This document shows positions 35,885 to 48,745 of a stretch of 64,000 bases of DNA, in pieces. The translations under genes and the position numbers were made by a program. Source of the stretch: Climacium dendroides (Eukaryota > Streptophyta > Bryopsida > Hypnales > Climaciaceae); assembly GCA_950106755.1 (NCBI GenBank), contig OX467084.1, positions 29,453,213 through 29,517,212 of the forward strand, read 5' to 3'. The notes under the pieces are model-generated. The model had not been told where the DNA came from and ran no database searches. It saw only the letters and a program-made list of their open reading frames with translations. The first letter of the stretch is position 1, and each line of letters begins with the position of its first letter.

Positions 35885-38800
35885 CATTCAAGAGGACTAG
35901 GTCAAGAGGATGTGATTTCACCAAAAAAATGAGTTTGAAACCATCTTTAATATTTAGAAGTGTATACGCTAGGGAGTCCAATTTGCATAAATGTGGAAGT
36001 CATAAAATAAAATATTTTTAGATGATCTTGCATAGAACATGGCCCCCTATTGTAGGAATAGACCTCAAAATTTTAGCTTTAAATCATTAACCTTAAGTAC
36101 TCCTAATTTCCAAAAACTCTAAACTTCAAAATGTAATAAATTAACAAAATTGAATTTTAAATATTTTTTAACTTTTAAAAAATAAGGGATATGATTACAA
36201 AGGAAATTACACCTATCTCCAATTTTTAAAAATTCAAGTTTTTGAATGTCATGCTTCAAAAGTTATAAAAGATTAGAAGTTTGTGAAACTACTTGTGACT
36301 AATTAAAGATTTGTGTTTCTTGAAACACCAAAATTTTAGGGAGAAACTCTTGAAAAAAAGGAAAGACAACTATCCAACTTACAAAAAACTAATTTTAACA
36401 TTGAACTTGAACTTTTGGGTTACCTTTAGCTTCTTTTTAGTTTGATAACAAGACAAAGCTAATTTCAAAAGTAATCTCTTTTGATATAGAAGTGTAAACA
36501 TCATGAAATTGGATTAAAAAAAATTCTAATTCTTAAAAACTTGAAAATTACTTTTTGATTCCAATATAGCATGGGAGTCCGCCCTTACCTTGCTTCTAGT
36601 TCATCTTATTTTTTAAAATTCCTAAAGGAAGTTTAATTATATGAAGGACCTAGTATGAATAGGTTATTAATTCATGCCAATATAGAATTTTTTTAATGTT
36701 ATTTATCTTTCTTCTTAAAGGAATTCTAAATTCTTATAAAGGAGCCTTTATTGCATATAAAGTACATTATTCAAAAATCCATAAATATACCTTATTGGCT
36801 CCATTCTATAAGGGTGATTGCAAAAAATCACTTGTACTATTTGTTGTATTTTTTATTTTAAGTGTTTTAATACCTTTTATACTACAAGTCACCTTCAATA
36901 CTATTGGAGGTGTGAAACATAAAATGTCAATGATTGATTGGATTTCAAATCTACTATTTTGAGAACTTGTAATGCTCATCATTGGATGGCAAGGATGGAT
37001 GGCAAGGATGGATGGCAATACTTAATTTGTCATAAAAATAGTTCACATTGACAGATTGGAACCAATTTGGAAGCACTATGGGTCCCATTTTTTTCATTTT
37101 TTTGAAGTGCCAAAGTGGTGATATTAAATGTTATAATGGTGCTCCAAATTTCAACATTCATCCACATATTGGACAAGAAATATCACATTAGTGCACATTA
37201 CATACCCATAAATTTGTTTTCATCCACAATCTAATTATTTCATCCAAGATTTTTTTATTTTGAAGTTTTTTGGCAATTTTTGCCCTTTCAATACTATTTG
37301 GGTTCCAAGGTTATGGTGTAGAGTCCATTACTTGGATACAAATGGTCGCCAAATCCCCCCCAAAAATCATATTGATAGGCCCCAAACAATACTATTAAAT
37401 CTTTTGTGTACCCTAAAGTACTATATTGAGCCACATGCTACAATTTACACTAGAAAATGAGACTTCCACATTTCTATTTTTTAAAATTAGAATATACACT
37501 TGAAAATTTATAATTCAACATAAATTAAATTTGAATATAATACACTTTAGGCTAATATATATAAAACATTTAAAAGATGTTGCCGGAAATCCCTCTTTTG
37601 AAAGGTGTATTTCTATTAGAAAAACTAGCTTATTTAATTTGATGATGCAATTCTTCTAAAAAGATACTTGATAGTACTAAAACCTACTAAAACCTACCAA
37701 TACCATGTGTACGACATGTATTCAAAATTTAATTTCACCTATTGAATTAATTTTGAAAAAATTGAAATAATTCAAGTACATTTTGTTTTGCTATAGAAAG
37801 CTTATTTTTAAAAAGAATTTGTTCATTCAATCATTTTTGCAATATTTATAGCATAAAACAACTTTTGCGGTGAACATATGACAAAATGTTACATTCCTAT
37901 CTTCTTGGGGTGCCCAAAGTGCTTTAATGAGTAAGGGGGACCTTGGAGGTGACTTCATAAGCCTTGCAAGAGTTTAAAAAGAGAGAAATGAATGTCTCCC
38001 GAGCAAACATGGACCAATAGCACCATGGATTTGAAAGGTATGATGGTATATCATACATGCTTGGGAAGCCCTTGAGAATACGTATCCAACTGTTCAAAAA
38101 AATGCATGATTTGGACTTGTGAGCTAACAATTATGGCCGTTTAAAGTTGACAATGTCTCGGTGACGTTGGGACACTTAAGGGCTAGGAGTGAGAGTAAGA
38201 GGTTCTCAATAAATTCTTCATGGAAATATGACATGTAGAATATCATTGAAAAGTTAAGAATACAAGGAAGTTAGAATGATAAACATTATGAGATTCTAAG
38301 CTATGAATCAAAAGTTATGGTCAAGAAAAGATTGTGGGTGAAGGTGTGATGCCTCTCCTAGTAAATTGAACTTGAATTTTTGAAGGGTCATAACTTGTGA
38401 GAACTTATCCAAATAAGACAAGTGAACATTCCATCGGCATTTATTTGTCACATAGATATCCAAAATAGGCTTGCACTTGGGATTTGAAACTATAACCGCA
38501 AAATTATGTTGTTTGAAAGTTTAGGAGTTCAAACGGTGACATAATGTCGTGATTTCGGTTGGAATCGGGTGGTCTTCTACAACCAAAGTGTATTTGGAGA
38601 CCTCCTTTGACTTAAGATGGTGTGCGTGTGGCAAATGCCACAATAAATATTGTAGGAAGGGTTGATCTCCCTCCTCCTTGCTTTTTGGAGCCTTGGTGAG
38701 TTTTGGTGACTCAAAGTAAGTGATGCAAGTTCACCATCAGATCCAAGGTACCATGGGACCCTAGTGTGGATGTTCCATAGCATTGGTTGAGTAGAGTCCC

Positions 38801-40063
38801 ACTACTTACTAGGCCTTTTTCAATGTGTTCAGAGGTATAAGTTCTAATTATTCATAAGCACGAGTAACAAATACACCATGGGCTTAGGGTGGAATTGGGA
38901 TGACATTCAAGGGCAGATTGTATTGGAGGAGAGTAGTGCCTCCACCGGATGCTTGGACATCAATGAAAATTTTGCCTTGTGTCACCAAGTCATACTCGGT
39001 GTCATGAGTGGGATGTATATGTTAGCAATCTCAAGGACTGGGACTTGGTAACATGAGTTAGAAAATGGGAACTAACATTGTAGGTGCATGGCATGTATAG
39101 TGTTAATGAGTTGAGATTCAAGTGACACTGAAAGTAGAGCATGGTGAGCCCATTAGGAGTTGTAAGGTGTTATTTAGGTTGCGACACATAAACTAGAACA
39201 AGTGTTTCTTACAATCACCCATAAATATTCTTCCATTCTTCCTTCAATTTGATGCTTCCACTCCCCTCTACTATTTTGAGGGGAGGAAAGAATACCCAAT
39301 GGCGTTTCCAACTACATGCCTCAATTTTCAAGGGAGTGGTACTTTTTCCGAAATCCAAGGTGCATAGTTTAAATTGGAGGCGCTACTAGGATTTGAGCTA
39401 GGATTATCTTCCTCTTCCAAAAAAAATTTAAAAATAGCCCTCCACCATTCAAAAGCATCATGTAAGCTAACATGGTATTGATTTTTTACAAAACAATGAA
39501 CTGTCAACTAGTTTAAGTATGGTCGAGAGTATGGTGTGTTGGAATTTGTCTAATGGAGTGCTACAAGCCTTTCAATGAATGGTGAGAATTCCCCCTACTT
39601 GTCATGGATGTAAAAATGTACCCTTTTATATTTGGCTGTCAATTTTATATTTTGTGATCTTCTATGCAAGCTTCTTATGACTCACTTGGACTATACATGA
39701 TCAATTTAAAGGGCTAGGATTCTAAATATGAATTCAAAATTTTAAATTTTTTGTCATTTGCATTTAAAAATTTATTCCCATGTTTCCCTCAAGGTGAAAA
39801 TTTGAAGCTCCAAATTTTTACCCTTCCTAAAGAAGCTCAGAGCACTAGTGATAGTATCACAAAAACACATCTAATGCATGTCCACACAATCTTGTTATTC
39901 GTTCCTTGAAAAGGAATAATAATGCATAGAGTGGTTGTGGGTTTGATACTTGATTGCAACAAGTTCATTAATTACCTTGTGTGAAATCAGCCTCTCTTCT
40001 TGACAAGAATCCCTTGTAGTGTATTTCTTCAACACGCTTGTTTCAATAAAGAAGAGAAGAGAA

Positions 40064-40635
40064 TCTCTTCTATTAAGACAGGTGGTTTGTTTTATTTGTT
40101 TGTTTTGTTTTGTTTTGTTTGTCATGTTGAGATCTCCCGGGCCGTGCATCCCCCGGTCGCGTGCTTGGTACTGTCGGAAAGCCCTTGACGAGGAGGGGTG
40201 CACCGGCTTGGTTTCGTGGCGTTCAAGCATACAGTGTGGAAGTTGTGCATTTTTGAGTTGTTTTTGGTTCTCAAAAATTAGGAAATTACTTTTACTGATA
40301 TTTTGGTCGCGATCTTGGTACAGTCGGAAAGCCCTCGGCGAGGAGGGGTGCACCGGCTTGGTTTCGTGGCGTTCCGACTCACGATGTGAAAGTTATTGAA
40401 TTTTGAAGTACTTTTATGAACTAAATAATTAGAACATTAGTTTTACTTATATTTTGGTCACAATCTTGGTACCGTCAAAAAGCCCTCGGCGAGGAGGGGT
40501 GCACGAGCTTTGTTTCGTGGCATTCCAACTCACGGTGAGAAAGTTATGGATTTTTGAGTTGTTTTTGGTTCTAAAAAAATTAGAAAATTACTTTCACTTT
40601 TGTTTTGATTGTGGCAACGCCACAGGGCACTCTAG
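40064..40635 (+). mobile_element. Non-autonomous Helitron H3 with three 150-bp internal repeats
   Basis: The 5' end TCTCTTCTATTAAG is preceded by A, and the 3' end CTAG is followed by T, as expected for Helitron insertion between A and T. A perfect 6-bp stem hairpin (TGTGGC-AAC-GCCACA) precedes the terminal GGGCACTCTAG, the typical plant Helitron 3' structure. The interior holds three tandem units starting at 40155, 40305 and 40456, each containing GGTACNGTC and GGCGAGGAGGGGTGCAC. No Rep/helicase frame, so it is non-autonomous. Two relatives lie at 55574 and 56210. Confidence 0.78.
40155..40606 (+). repeat. 150-bp tandem repeat, three units, inside Helitron H3
   Basis: Units start at 40155, 40305 and 40456 and remain GC-rich at their core against AT-rich edges. 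The same unit occurs once in each of the two Helitrons at 55.6-56.7 kb. Confidence 0.9.
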
Positions 40636-42222
40636 TAATATTGAAAACAAGAATGGTGTGACCATGAGGCTCTATCCACACCAACCCAACCCTAACGTGT
40701 TGTGCTAGCGGGAATGTAGTGTGATTTAGAAACTCAAATTTAGAAAGCTAAATTCAATCATGCCACAAGGTACATGCACCCAAATGTAACAAAAGTCATT
40801 TGATGACACCTAAATCCACTTTTGTGTTAGTCTACTATTGTGGACAGTAGACTAACACAAAAGTGGATGTTGGTTCCCTAAATCATTTCCTAATAAGCAC
40901 ACATCATTTTATTATGAACCTACCTTGTACCTACTCTTCAAACTGCTACTCTCCAAACTGATGTGCACATCTTGAATAAGCATCACATTTAGGTACTTCT
41001 ACCTCAGAGCATCGCCACCAGCTGCTCCCAATGGCCTCGGCAACGGCACTTTCTATTTGCCGTGCATTTTTAGTAGAGAATGGCTCCACACCAGCATCCT
41101 GTCACGGTAGATATTGTGCCGTTCATCCTGTCACTTCTACATTTGCTCGGCAAACAAGGGCCTTTGTAGAGGGCAATTTTATAGTCACGCTAATTTGGTC
41201 AATGACTCAACGTAGACTATGGCCTCTGTGGATGCTAACGTGGAGGTAATAGAGGGTAGTGGGGGATGTATAAAGAAGGGGAAGAACTTTCGTGAGGCTG
41301 AGAAAAAGCAACTGTGCTTTTCTTTTTTGTACATTTCATGTGATCCAAAGCAAGGGATCGGACAGAAGAGTGGAAATTTTTAAAGACACATCACAGAGAT
41401 AAGAAATCATATTTCAAGTGAACCCATGCCTAACCTTCAAAGTGTGTGGAGATGCTTTGGAAGCAATTCTTCAACAATGCACACTCCACACATGTTTGAA
41501 GGATGGACAAAATCCACAAATAAAAATGATAAAAGAATTTCTACTTAAGAATATAAGATTATATAAGAATTTACATCTAAATAAAATTAAAGAATCTATA
41601 AATATTAAGAAGTACATGTACATGTAATAGATATCTACAAAGTAAGTGATAAAGCTTCTACTTTTAATTCTTAAGTAGTGTGTGTATGTAATAGATGTCT
41701 ATAAAATAAAAAATTAAACTTCTATTTTTAATTCTTTAGTAGATGTTTACAAAGTACAAGATAAAGTTTCTATTTTTAACCCTTTAGTACCATGTTCATG
41801 TATTAGATATCTACACTGTAAAAGATAAAGCTTCTACTTTTAACTCTTTAGTACATGTTCATATATTAGGTATCTACACTGTAATAGATAAAGCTTCTAC
41901 TTTTAACCTTTTAGTACCATGTTCATGTAATAGACATCTACAATTTAGGAGATAATTTTTTTACTTTTAACCCTTTAATATTATGTTCATGTGGAATAAA
42001 AGTCAATTCAAAATTTTGCTTCAAAACAAGTATAATAAGAGTACCACAGTGACATTCCCAATGACGTGGCATTTAAATAATGATAGTCAATCCAATTTTA
42101 GCGAGTTGTTGGTGGGGAGCATTGGATGGTCACGGCACCACTACATCTAACGAGGCGGCAAGTGCCTCGCCACTTGTTGATGCCGTGGTCCAATTTTGCG
42201 TCACTGGTGGCGATGCTCTCAG
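40636..42222. other. Intergenic DNA with degenerate repeats
   Basis: Near 40835-40868 there is a perfect inverted repeat around TGTGGACAGTAG (TTTTGTGTTAGTCTACTRTTG arms). At about 41003 a GAGCATCGCCACC motif resembles the ends of short elements near 44.8 kb. From 41630 to 41990 a diverged tandem repeat of about 60-80 bp recurs (AGATAAAGCTTCTACTTTTAA). No gene recognised. Confidence 0.5.
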
Positions 42223-42442
42223 TCTGTCTCTCCCCCCGAACGGCCGAACCTGGATCAATTCTTTCATGCAAATGATGAGAATCAAACTCTGGAGGAACCC
42301 TTCCTCCTCGTTGTGGCAAATCGCGAGGAAGCCAACCGGCAGGCGGCTGAGGCGGCAGAGAAGCCAAGACCCGGGAATGACGAGTCCTTTGTACGTTTGT
42401 CTAACGTTACTGGGAGCAAAAAGACAAGCCTTCGACCTTTAG
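42223..42442 (+). other. Candidate orphan exon in a GC-rich island
   Basis: Between a CTCAG acceptor and a TTAG|GTAAAC donor, one frame stays open for 73 codons with protein-like composition (PPERPNLDQFFHANDENQ, then REEANRQAAEAAEKPRPG). I do not recognise the protein and could not connect it to other exons. It may be a captured or decayed gene fragment. The surrounding 42.08-42.89 kb is unusually GC-rich for this intergenic region. Confidence 0.25.
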
Positions 42443-42889
42443 GTAAACTCAGCCTGTAATTGCTGGAACCATGAGAATAGCAGCAGCCTCTTGTCCCATG
42501 CGATCATGCGCCTGGCTGAATGCGGACGCGGAACAGTGCTGGCTTTCGTCGTTTTGCCCCATTTTAGCCCTTCCACAAGGCCTGCCTACAATTTGTACCT
42601 TCCCTACTGGAATTGGCATTTTGGCCCCTGCCTGTCAGTCTGTCATTCCTTCACGCAGGACTCACGTTCACTCGCTGGTTGCATAAATTTCGGAATCCGT
42701 CACAGGGAAGTATTTACAAATTTCCAAAGATGCAAGCTGACTGTAAAACTTTAAGAGGAATCTCTCAAGGTGGATGCCAAAACAGTGCACCCGGGACTGG
42801 GTCTTCCGGTCTTCTCTCACGGGCAGCCTCCTCATCAACTGTTGCAACACGCAACCGACTGGCGCAGCTCCATTCGGTGACACTTCTGG
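42443..42889. other. GC-balanced spacer 5' of a Mutator-like MITE
   Basis: Several short overlapping frames occur but none has motifs or splice support. It may belong with the orphan exon to a decayed gene that later received the MITE insertion. Confidence 0.35.
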
Positions 42890-43125
42890 GGCCAGGGAGA
42901 ACTGACCCCCTCATTGCCCCGGCCAGGGTAAATTGTGAAAAAAAGCCCCCTATATTTTTGCCATGATTTTTTATATTTCTCACTGCCCCTAGCTAATTTG
43001 GGGTTGCTGATTGCAAATCTGAATTCAGAATTTGCAAAAAAAAATCATCTGTTTGCAAATAAAAAATTCCACAGCGTTTTCCCAGGGGTAAAATGGGGCA
43101 ATGAGGGGGTCAGTTCACCCTGGCC
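42890..43125. mobile_element. 236-bp Mutator-like MITE, copy 1
   Basis: Terminal inverted repeats of about 31 bp start GGCCAGGG and include CTGACCCCCTCATTGCCCC. The flanks carry a perfect 10-bp direct repeat, ACACTTCTGG, at 42880-42889 and 43126-43135. A 9-10-bp target duplication with long TIRs indicates a Mutator-type element. No coding capacity. The same family, same length and opposite orientation, is at 48761. Confidence 0.85.
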
Positions 43126-43204
43126 ACACTTCTGGCTGGTAATAATCATGCCTCTTGCACACAATTCTCATGCCTTTGCCACCGACCAGTGTTGGAATGG
43201 ACTA

Positions 43205-43453
43205 CACTAAATAGTGAAATTAGGTTGCCTTAACAATTAGGTTGCCTTACTCAGGAAAGTTACCTCATGACTCACTACTTCTCCAAATGGAGGCACAAGC
43301 AATTCTTTAAACCCAAGCCATGAACCAGTGCACCAACCCATGCAACACACATGGCTCCTACACTAGTGTATCCTTCTACAGAAATTGTACATATTTATAT
43401 AGTGTAGAATGTCGAGAAATTAGTGTTGGGCAACCTAATTTCACTATTTAGTG
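43205..43453. mobile_element. 249-bp TIR element (MITE)
   Basis: Perfect 25-bp inverted termini start CACTAAATAGTG, extended by flanking CTA/TAG to 28 bp. TA flanks both sides (43203-43204, 43454-43455). The left end contains an internal duplication of TTAGGTTGCC. The TA flank suggests Tc1/mariner-type insertion, although the CACTA-like tip leaves the superfamily open. Confidence 0.75.
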
Positions 43454-44765
43454 TAGAGTAATTAACTGTAGAGCAGGCCAAGTTATCCTAAGAATAATAA
43501 TTGGTTAGGATCTCTTGAACCTCATCATCTCACCAAGAATAGTTGCTAAGTACCAATTATATAATCTCATCCACAATGTGGTCCAAAATGACCTTAAACT
43601 ACCCCGGGTGATGACCATGTGGTAGGAACTTTTCACGGAATTCACATGGGTCTTGGTTCAACTCCCCATGCCCACATTGCTTGGGGGGTGGTCTTCGTGT
43701 TGGCGCATGAGGAGGCGGTTTGTTCCTCCACTTGGTTTAACAGGGATATCTAAGGTTGCCTTGGTTGAATTGTGTTAGTCCAACTACAACCCTTGAAGGT
43801 TGTATGTTTCAAAAACAAAACAAAACATGTCACAATGGTGTGCATTTAGATTATATTAGGTGGATCCACACACAACATTGTTTACTAGCTCCATTTCCAC
43901 CTCCTAGGTGGAGGTATAATTCGTCCCTAGATATTGGGGGGGAATTTAGTTAAAATACTCTACTTCTCACTACTACTTGGAGGAAATTGTCATAGTTGGT
44001 CCAAACCCTAGCCCATTCCCTCCCCATGTCTGTGGATTTGGAAATTTCCAACACTAGGGCTCCCCCTTTCTACAAAAGGAAAAAAGACCCACCCATGCTT
44101 GGTTAACAATGTTATGCACTCACTAAGTTAACACTAATTGATAGTAGTGGAGATTTCTCTTAGATTTCTCACTCAATTTCTCATTTTGAGACCATTGAAA
44201 TTTCTTCTTCAACCATAGTAGAAAATAGAAGAAACATAGATTTTCATTGCTTATTGGAACTTACATCAAAACAAGCAAATTCCTCATACAAGGTTGTAGA
44301 AAAAGTTGTGCACATGGTTTGACAGTAACAAAAAGCTACGCTATGAAATGCGGCTCTATCCTTATAGCACTAGAAACATGGAATGGCGATGGAGAGAGGA
44401 ATAATGTATAGGGTATTTTTTTTCATTTTTGTATTCTTAAAAGTGACTCAATTTTTTAGTAAGATAGTTACTCAAACTTCCTTATAGTTCCACCCCCATG
44501 TGAGGTGTAGCATTGGGACCCATGATGGTGTCACTTGTATTAATAGGTCTTGCTTTCTAACCTGCCCCAAGCCACTTGTGTCTGGGACTGGTATTTTCTT
44601 TCCCTTGTAGCAAAGGCTCTTTCCTTTATTTGTGTCAAAACAAAACAAAACATCCTTGCAATGCAGTAGCTTATGTCAATACAAAGCCTCCTCCCCCGTG
44701 AGTCTAGAGCCAATAACTAAACTCATGGGCTTTGTTGATCAGGCTTCGCTATAAGTTATCAATAT
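43454..44765. other. Intergenic DNA with a SINE-like patch
   Basis: Around 43600-43690 the order GTGGTAGGAACTTTTC, then about 25 bp, then GGTTCAACTCCCCA resembles the A- and B-box spacing of a tRNA-derived SINE head. No clear target duplication or A-tail was found. The rest shows no gene. Confidence 0.35.
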
Positions 44766-44883
44766 CAGAGCATCCCCACCCATCCTATAACTTGTATGAA
44801 TTGTTAAGAGGCACCTCCAAAACAACCCCACCCGTCTTATAAAACAAATGGCCTCTTAGGAGGAGCAAGCCGAAAATGCTCTG
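44766..44883. repeat. Short inverted-terminus repeat with CAGAGCAT ends
   Basis: It starts CAGAGCATCCCC and ends GAAAATGCTCTG. The internal phrase CACCCGTCTTATAAAACA with GGCCTCTTA recurs twice near 45105-45190. It resembles short AGAGCAT-type MITEs of plants; the assignment is tentative. Confidence 0.4.
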
Positions 44884-47243
44884 GCAAAACGACCTCAATT
44901 TGCAGGCCACCTTGTGGCTGACAAAATAGGAAGCAACAAGAGGCGCAAAGGTTGGCGAAGGTTCAGGGCTCTTGTTCTTTTACTCTGTTTTCGCGGTTTT
45001 CACTGTGGCAATTACTGTCTGTGTGGCAACTTCGCTCTCTCTATTTACTCCCAATAATTGATGTGAGCTGTCAGGTTGGGGGTATGGCCTTAAGAGCACC
45101 ACCACCCGTCCTCCAAAACGGATGGCCTCTTAAAAGAGGCCTCCAAATTTGCCCCACCCGTCTTCCAAAACAGATGACCTCTTAAGAGGCACCTCTTAGA
45201 AATGAACTTTGGCCTCCATATGAGGGTGGTTTTAGAGGCCTCAACTCGGCCTCTAAAACAAGAAAAGACAAGTCGTGCGTTGCTCTCCATGATTCTAGCA
45301 AGTGGTTCATACCGAGTTGTCGTACTATGGTTGGAAGTCATACAGCCTCTTCAAAGGCCATGGGTGAGGCAAGCCTGGTAGCTTGGCTGCCAAACCCAAC
45401 CATGCCCGCATCTTTGCAAGTTGAGGCCGCCGCATTTTGCAGGGCGGGTGGCCTTGCTCTGAGATCCATCTGCCATCCTGCGTATATGCTGGATAGGACG
45501 CAAACCGAAGAAGCTGGGAGTGTACGAGAGTGAAACTTTAGAGCGGGAGAACCTTTAGAAGATCCGGTCACCAGTGTCGCAGATGCCGGGATATAAACAA
45601 CTGACCACCAAGAAAAGCAAATGGACCTGGAAACATGGTTTTGTCGCAGTAATAATGAAACCCCTCTCCAGGAACAGAGACGCAGGCGACATAATCGCAA
45701 CAGTGAGCAGCCTCAACTGACTGACTGCTGTTTGGCTTCCACAGAAAACGGGAGTCCCAAGCATGGCAAACTGAACTCCCAGTCAGCTAATGACTCTTGC
45801 AACTTCTCTCTGAACCAATGGAACTCTTGCAGCTTCCCTCGCAGCCAATGGAACTAGCATGCAACCTCCTAGTCGGCCACATAACATGATTAATCCCTAA
45901 ATGACAAACCCATGACCTCACTGCCCATTACTCATTTGGCAATAGGTATGTATGGAAATTTATATATTTATTGTGAAGAGATGAAATTATTTGTCTTCTA
46001 TACTTCACAAATTTTTTTTGTGGAAAATTGTTTTTTTTGAGAATTTTTGAAGAAAAAGTGAAGAAAAATCACATCCAACAGAAAATTATTTCAAAAATCT
46101 GAAAATTTCACCGTGTGTGTATTACAATGACTAACATCATCGTGTAAAATCAATTTCCGTGTCATTATATAATTAGAAAATAATAGACATTGAAAATACA
46201 TCCAAAGTTCAAATTGCAATAAAGCATTCAATATTAGGAATTTTTTCAAAATTCAAATTGGAGTAGAAACTAGAGTAGACGAACTTCATTTTGTTAGTTG
46301 GACTCAAATTCAAAAAATATCATTTTTGTGGAGAAATTTTGGATTTAGAGCAAGGAACAACTTTCCAAAATACACTAAAATAACATATTCTATGATCTGT
46401 TTTTTTTACTGACTTCTCATTTATGTGAAGACAAACACTTGCAAGACTACAAACTCAATTAAATACTTTTCATAACCCACCATGAAAGGTCAACAAGATA
46501 AACATGAATGAAAAAAATGCTTTTGAACTCTTTCCATCTCACAATATTGTCATCAGAACGCCACAGAATGGCACTTGAGGTGCTCTAGGATTAACCTTCA
46601 CTAGGGGGTTCTTTTGCTCCCCTAAAAGCAAGAGCCCCCCAAGCTAGAACTTACTAAGTGATAAGAAAATGCTCTCTTGACTTTGTGCCATGCTTTTTTG
46701 ACTTTGTGCCTGATGACATAGTTTGTCCAAAGATGGGTAGGCCAATTCAACAAATTTGTCCCATTAAAGTGACTAAACCCACTATACTAAGCAAAAACTA
46801 CAAATTACTATACCTTTGGCCAAGCAATGAAGCAAGTGAGATTATAATTGAATTCTCCTCTTGGTATCTAGAGGAGAATTATACCTCTATTTGGGAGGTG
46901 GAAGAGCAACTACTTAATAATGTTATGCATACAAAGTGACTCTTTTTAGATTGAATTCTTTTCAGTGCATCAAAGGAAGGATTATCCTAATCGTAAAGGG
47001 TTTAAGCTGGTAAACAATATTATAGACATAGGGTTGCATCTCATTTCTTTAATTAACCTATAAAAGACATTGTGGCCATTTTTGGTCAATGAATGACAAA
47101 AAATCTTTTTGTCCTCTAAATTTTGTATGAAAAGGGGAGGTCTTCTACAGTAGTTTGACTTCTAATGAGTTCTTTAGGATTTTTTTAAACCAATGATTCA
47201 CACAATACCAAAATGATGATTTCCACATTCACTGGTCCATGCT
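44884..47243. other. Intergenic DNA, repeats of the GGCCTCTTA phrase then AT-rich
   Basis: At 45093-45463 the ends GAGCACCACCACCCGTCC and GGGCGGGTGGCCTTGCTC are roughly complementary and may bound another element of the same type. Several open frames on both strands (45.3-45.9 kb) lack motifs. From 46 kb on the sequence is AT-rich with no gene. Confidence 0.4.
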
Positions 47244-47783
47244 TTAATCCCTAAAGGACCGAGACACATTTTGGGCACAAATTGTGAAGAATTGCCACTT
47301 TTTATGGTAGTGAAAAAAATGAATTTTTTTTCTTAAAAATCCAATAGTACAAATTTGTATTAGACTACTATGGGAATGTGTGGGAAAATTTTTAGAAACT
47401 TTCAAAAATTGAATTGAAAGATTATAATGTACGAATTTAGAATAAAAAGTTTTTTTTGACCTTGCACAACAAGGCCAACAACCTTTAATTCCTCCTAGAG
47501 TGAGATTTTTACACTACACATAGTGTTTTTTTAAAATTTGCATCTTGTGTCATATAAATTACATACTTACAAAATTTCAAAAGTAAAAGAGGACTTTTGT
47601 GCTTCTAAAGTTTAGGGCAATATAATTTTTGATCTAAGTACTTGATTGGAGAAAAAATTATATTCCCATGTAAAAGGTACATGTTCACACCATGGGTCAA
47701 AATTTGTTATAAAATGACCTCATATGTACCTATCTAAGATCACTTGTGTATGTTCAACGGTCATTTGGTACTTTAGGGATTAA
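47244..47783. mobile_element. TTAA-bounded repeat, copy D (540 bp)
   Basis: It starts TTAATCCCTAAAGGACC and ends GGTACTTTAGGGATTAA. The interior is collinear with the copy starting at 54690 (CAATAGTACAAATTTGT, TTACACTACACAT, ATAAATTACATACTT). Non-coding. A related non-element stretch upstream (about 47110-47220) also recurs near 52715-52820, so the flank itself is repetitive. Confidence 0.6.
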
Positions 47784-48745
47784 GGATTAATAAGTACTAG
47801 TAATCAATAATAAGTTCTCTCATTCTTGTTTCACTCTAGTGTATAAATTCAGAAATACATTCTAGAAGAAAAATGTACATTATAGATACATGAGGTTGAA
47901 ATTGGGGTGCTAAGGTGGTATTAGGCAAGTTAGCTCTCAATTAATATCTTCATCATGTGAGAAGTTTCTCTATATAATAAGTACCACTAAAAGTTAAGTT
48001 GGGTGGAATGGTAAACATCATATGTCCCCATTGCCTTGGCTTAAATTTGGAGGGACTTGCTTAGACAAGCCAAAAGTCCAAAATATGTCAAACAAAGCAA
48101 TATATCATGAAGAAAAACACTAATGACCACCATCACTTTGCGCAAAGAGTTTACTACACCCTACCTTTTGTAACTTGAAGTTCATATTTGTTTACACACA
48201 TAGGAAAAATGAGGTGCTCCATAAGTTTCAATTTTATTTCTTTATTTTTATTATTTTATGACACAAATTGAAGAATTAATTGCAAAGAAGAAAGGAGAAG
48301 CAACCAAACACACAGACCATGGCGAAGTGTATTTATTTTTCATTTTTTGAAAAAATAACCATGTGTATCGAAAGACGAGGAAATATAATTCAAGTGGGGT
48401 CCCACTGCTGGTAAGAAACAGGAGGAGTGGGCTGGAGGTGTGATTTTTATTTTTATTTGTGTAGTTTTTATTTTCATGCGTGTGTTTTTGAAACAACCAA
48501 AGGAGCCTCCAATTCCTCTTTTTGTCCACCTTTTGGGCTTGGCTGCTGTGTACTTTTTGTTCTGCAATGGGATCTCCATTTGTTTAAAAAAGAAAAACAA
48601 AAAACAAACTCTCCACTGGCGGCCTTCAGAGTTCAGACGGAACGAGGCCAGTCAGCCAGTGCAATTCATTTTTTTTTTGTTGTTGTGGAAATGGACAGTG
48701 CAATCCAACAATAGACTGAGAATAGAAAGTCAACAATACTCAGAC
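47784..48745. other. AT-rich intergenic DNA
   Basis: No gene recognised. It ends with the left 9-bp target duplication (48737-48745) of the second Mutator-like MITE. Confidence 0.5.

Larger units (their letters stand above)
32218..40063. other. Long AT-rich gene-free stretch
   Basis: No coding exon recognised. It holds a three-unit 53-bp repeat (32684-32844), an AAAT microsatellite (about 32935-32958), an AT microsatellite (35847-35881), and a diverged partial copy of the TTAA-bounded family (about 34400-35130, related to copies B and C). A short tandem of GGATGGCAA lies at about 36983-37018. From about 38100 to 39400 composition is less AT-rich, which may reflect a decayed retroelement, but no domain can be read. 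Confidence 0.5.

Noticed and set aside
36696..36962. Hydrophobic 88-codon frame resembling a membrane protein
   Set aside because: AT-rich codons give Phe/Leu/Ile by chance; no start context, homology or splice partner.
45338..45857. Several overlapping 70-120-codon frames
   Set aside because: Competing frames on both strands in repeat-like DNA with no motifs.
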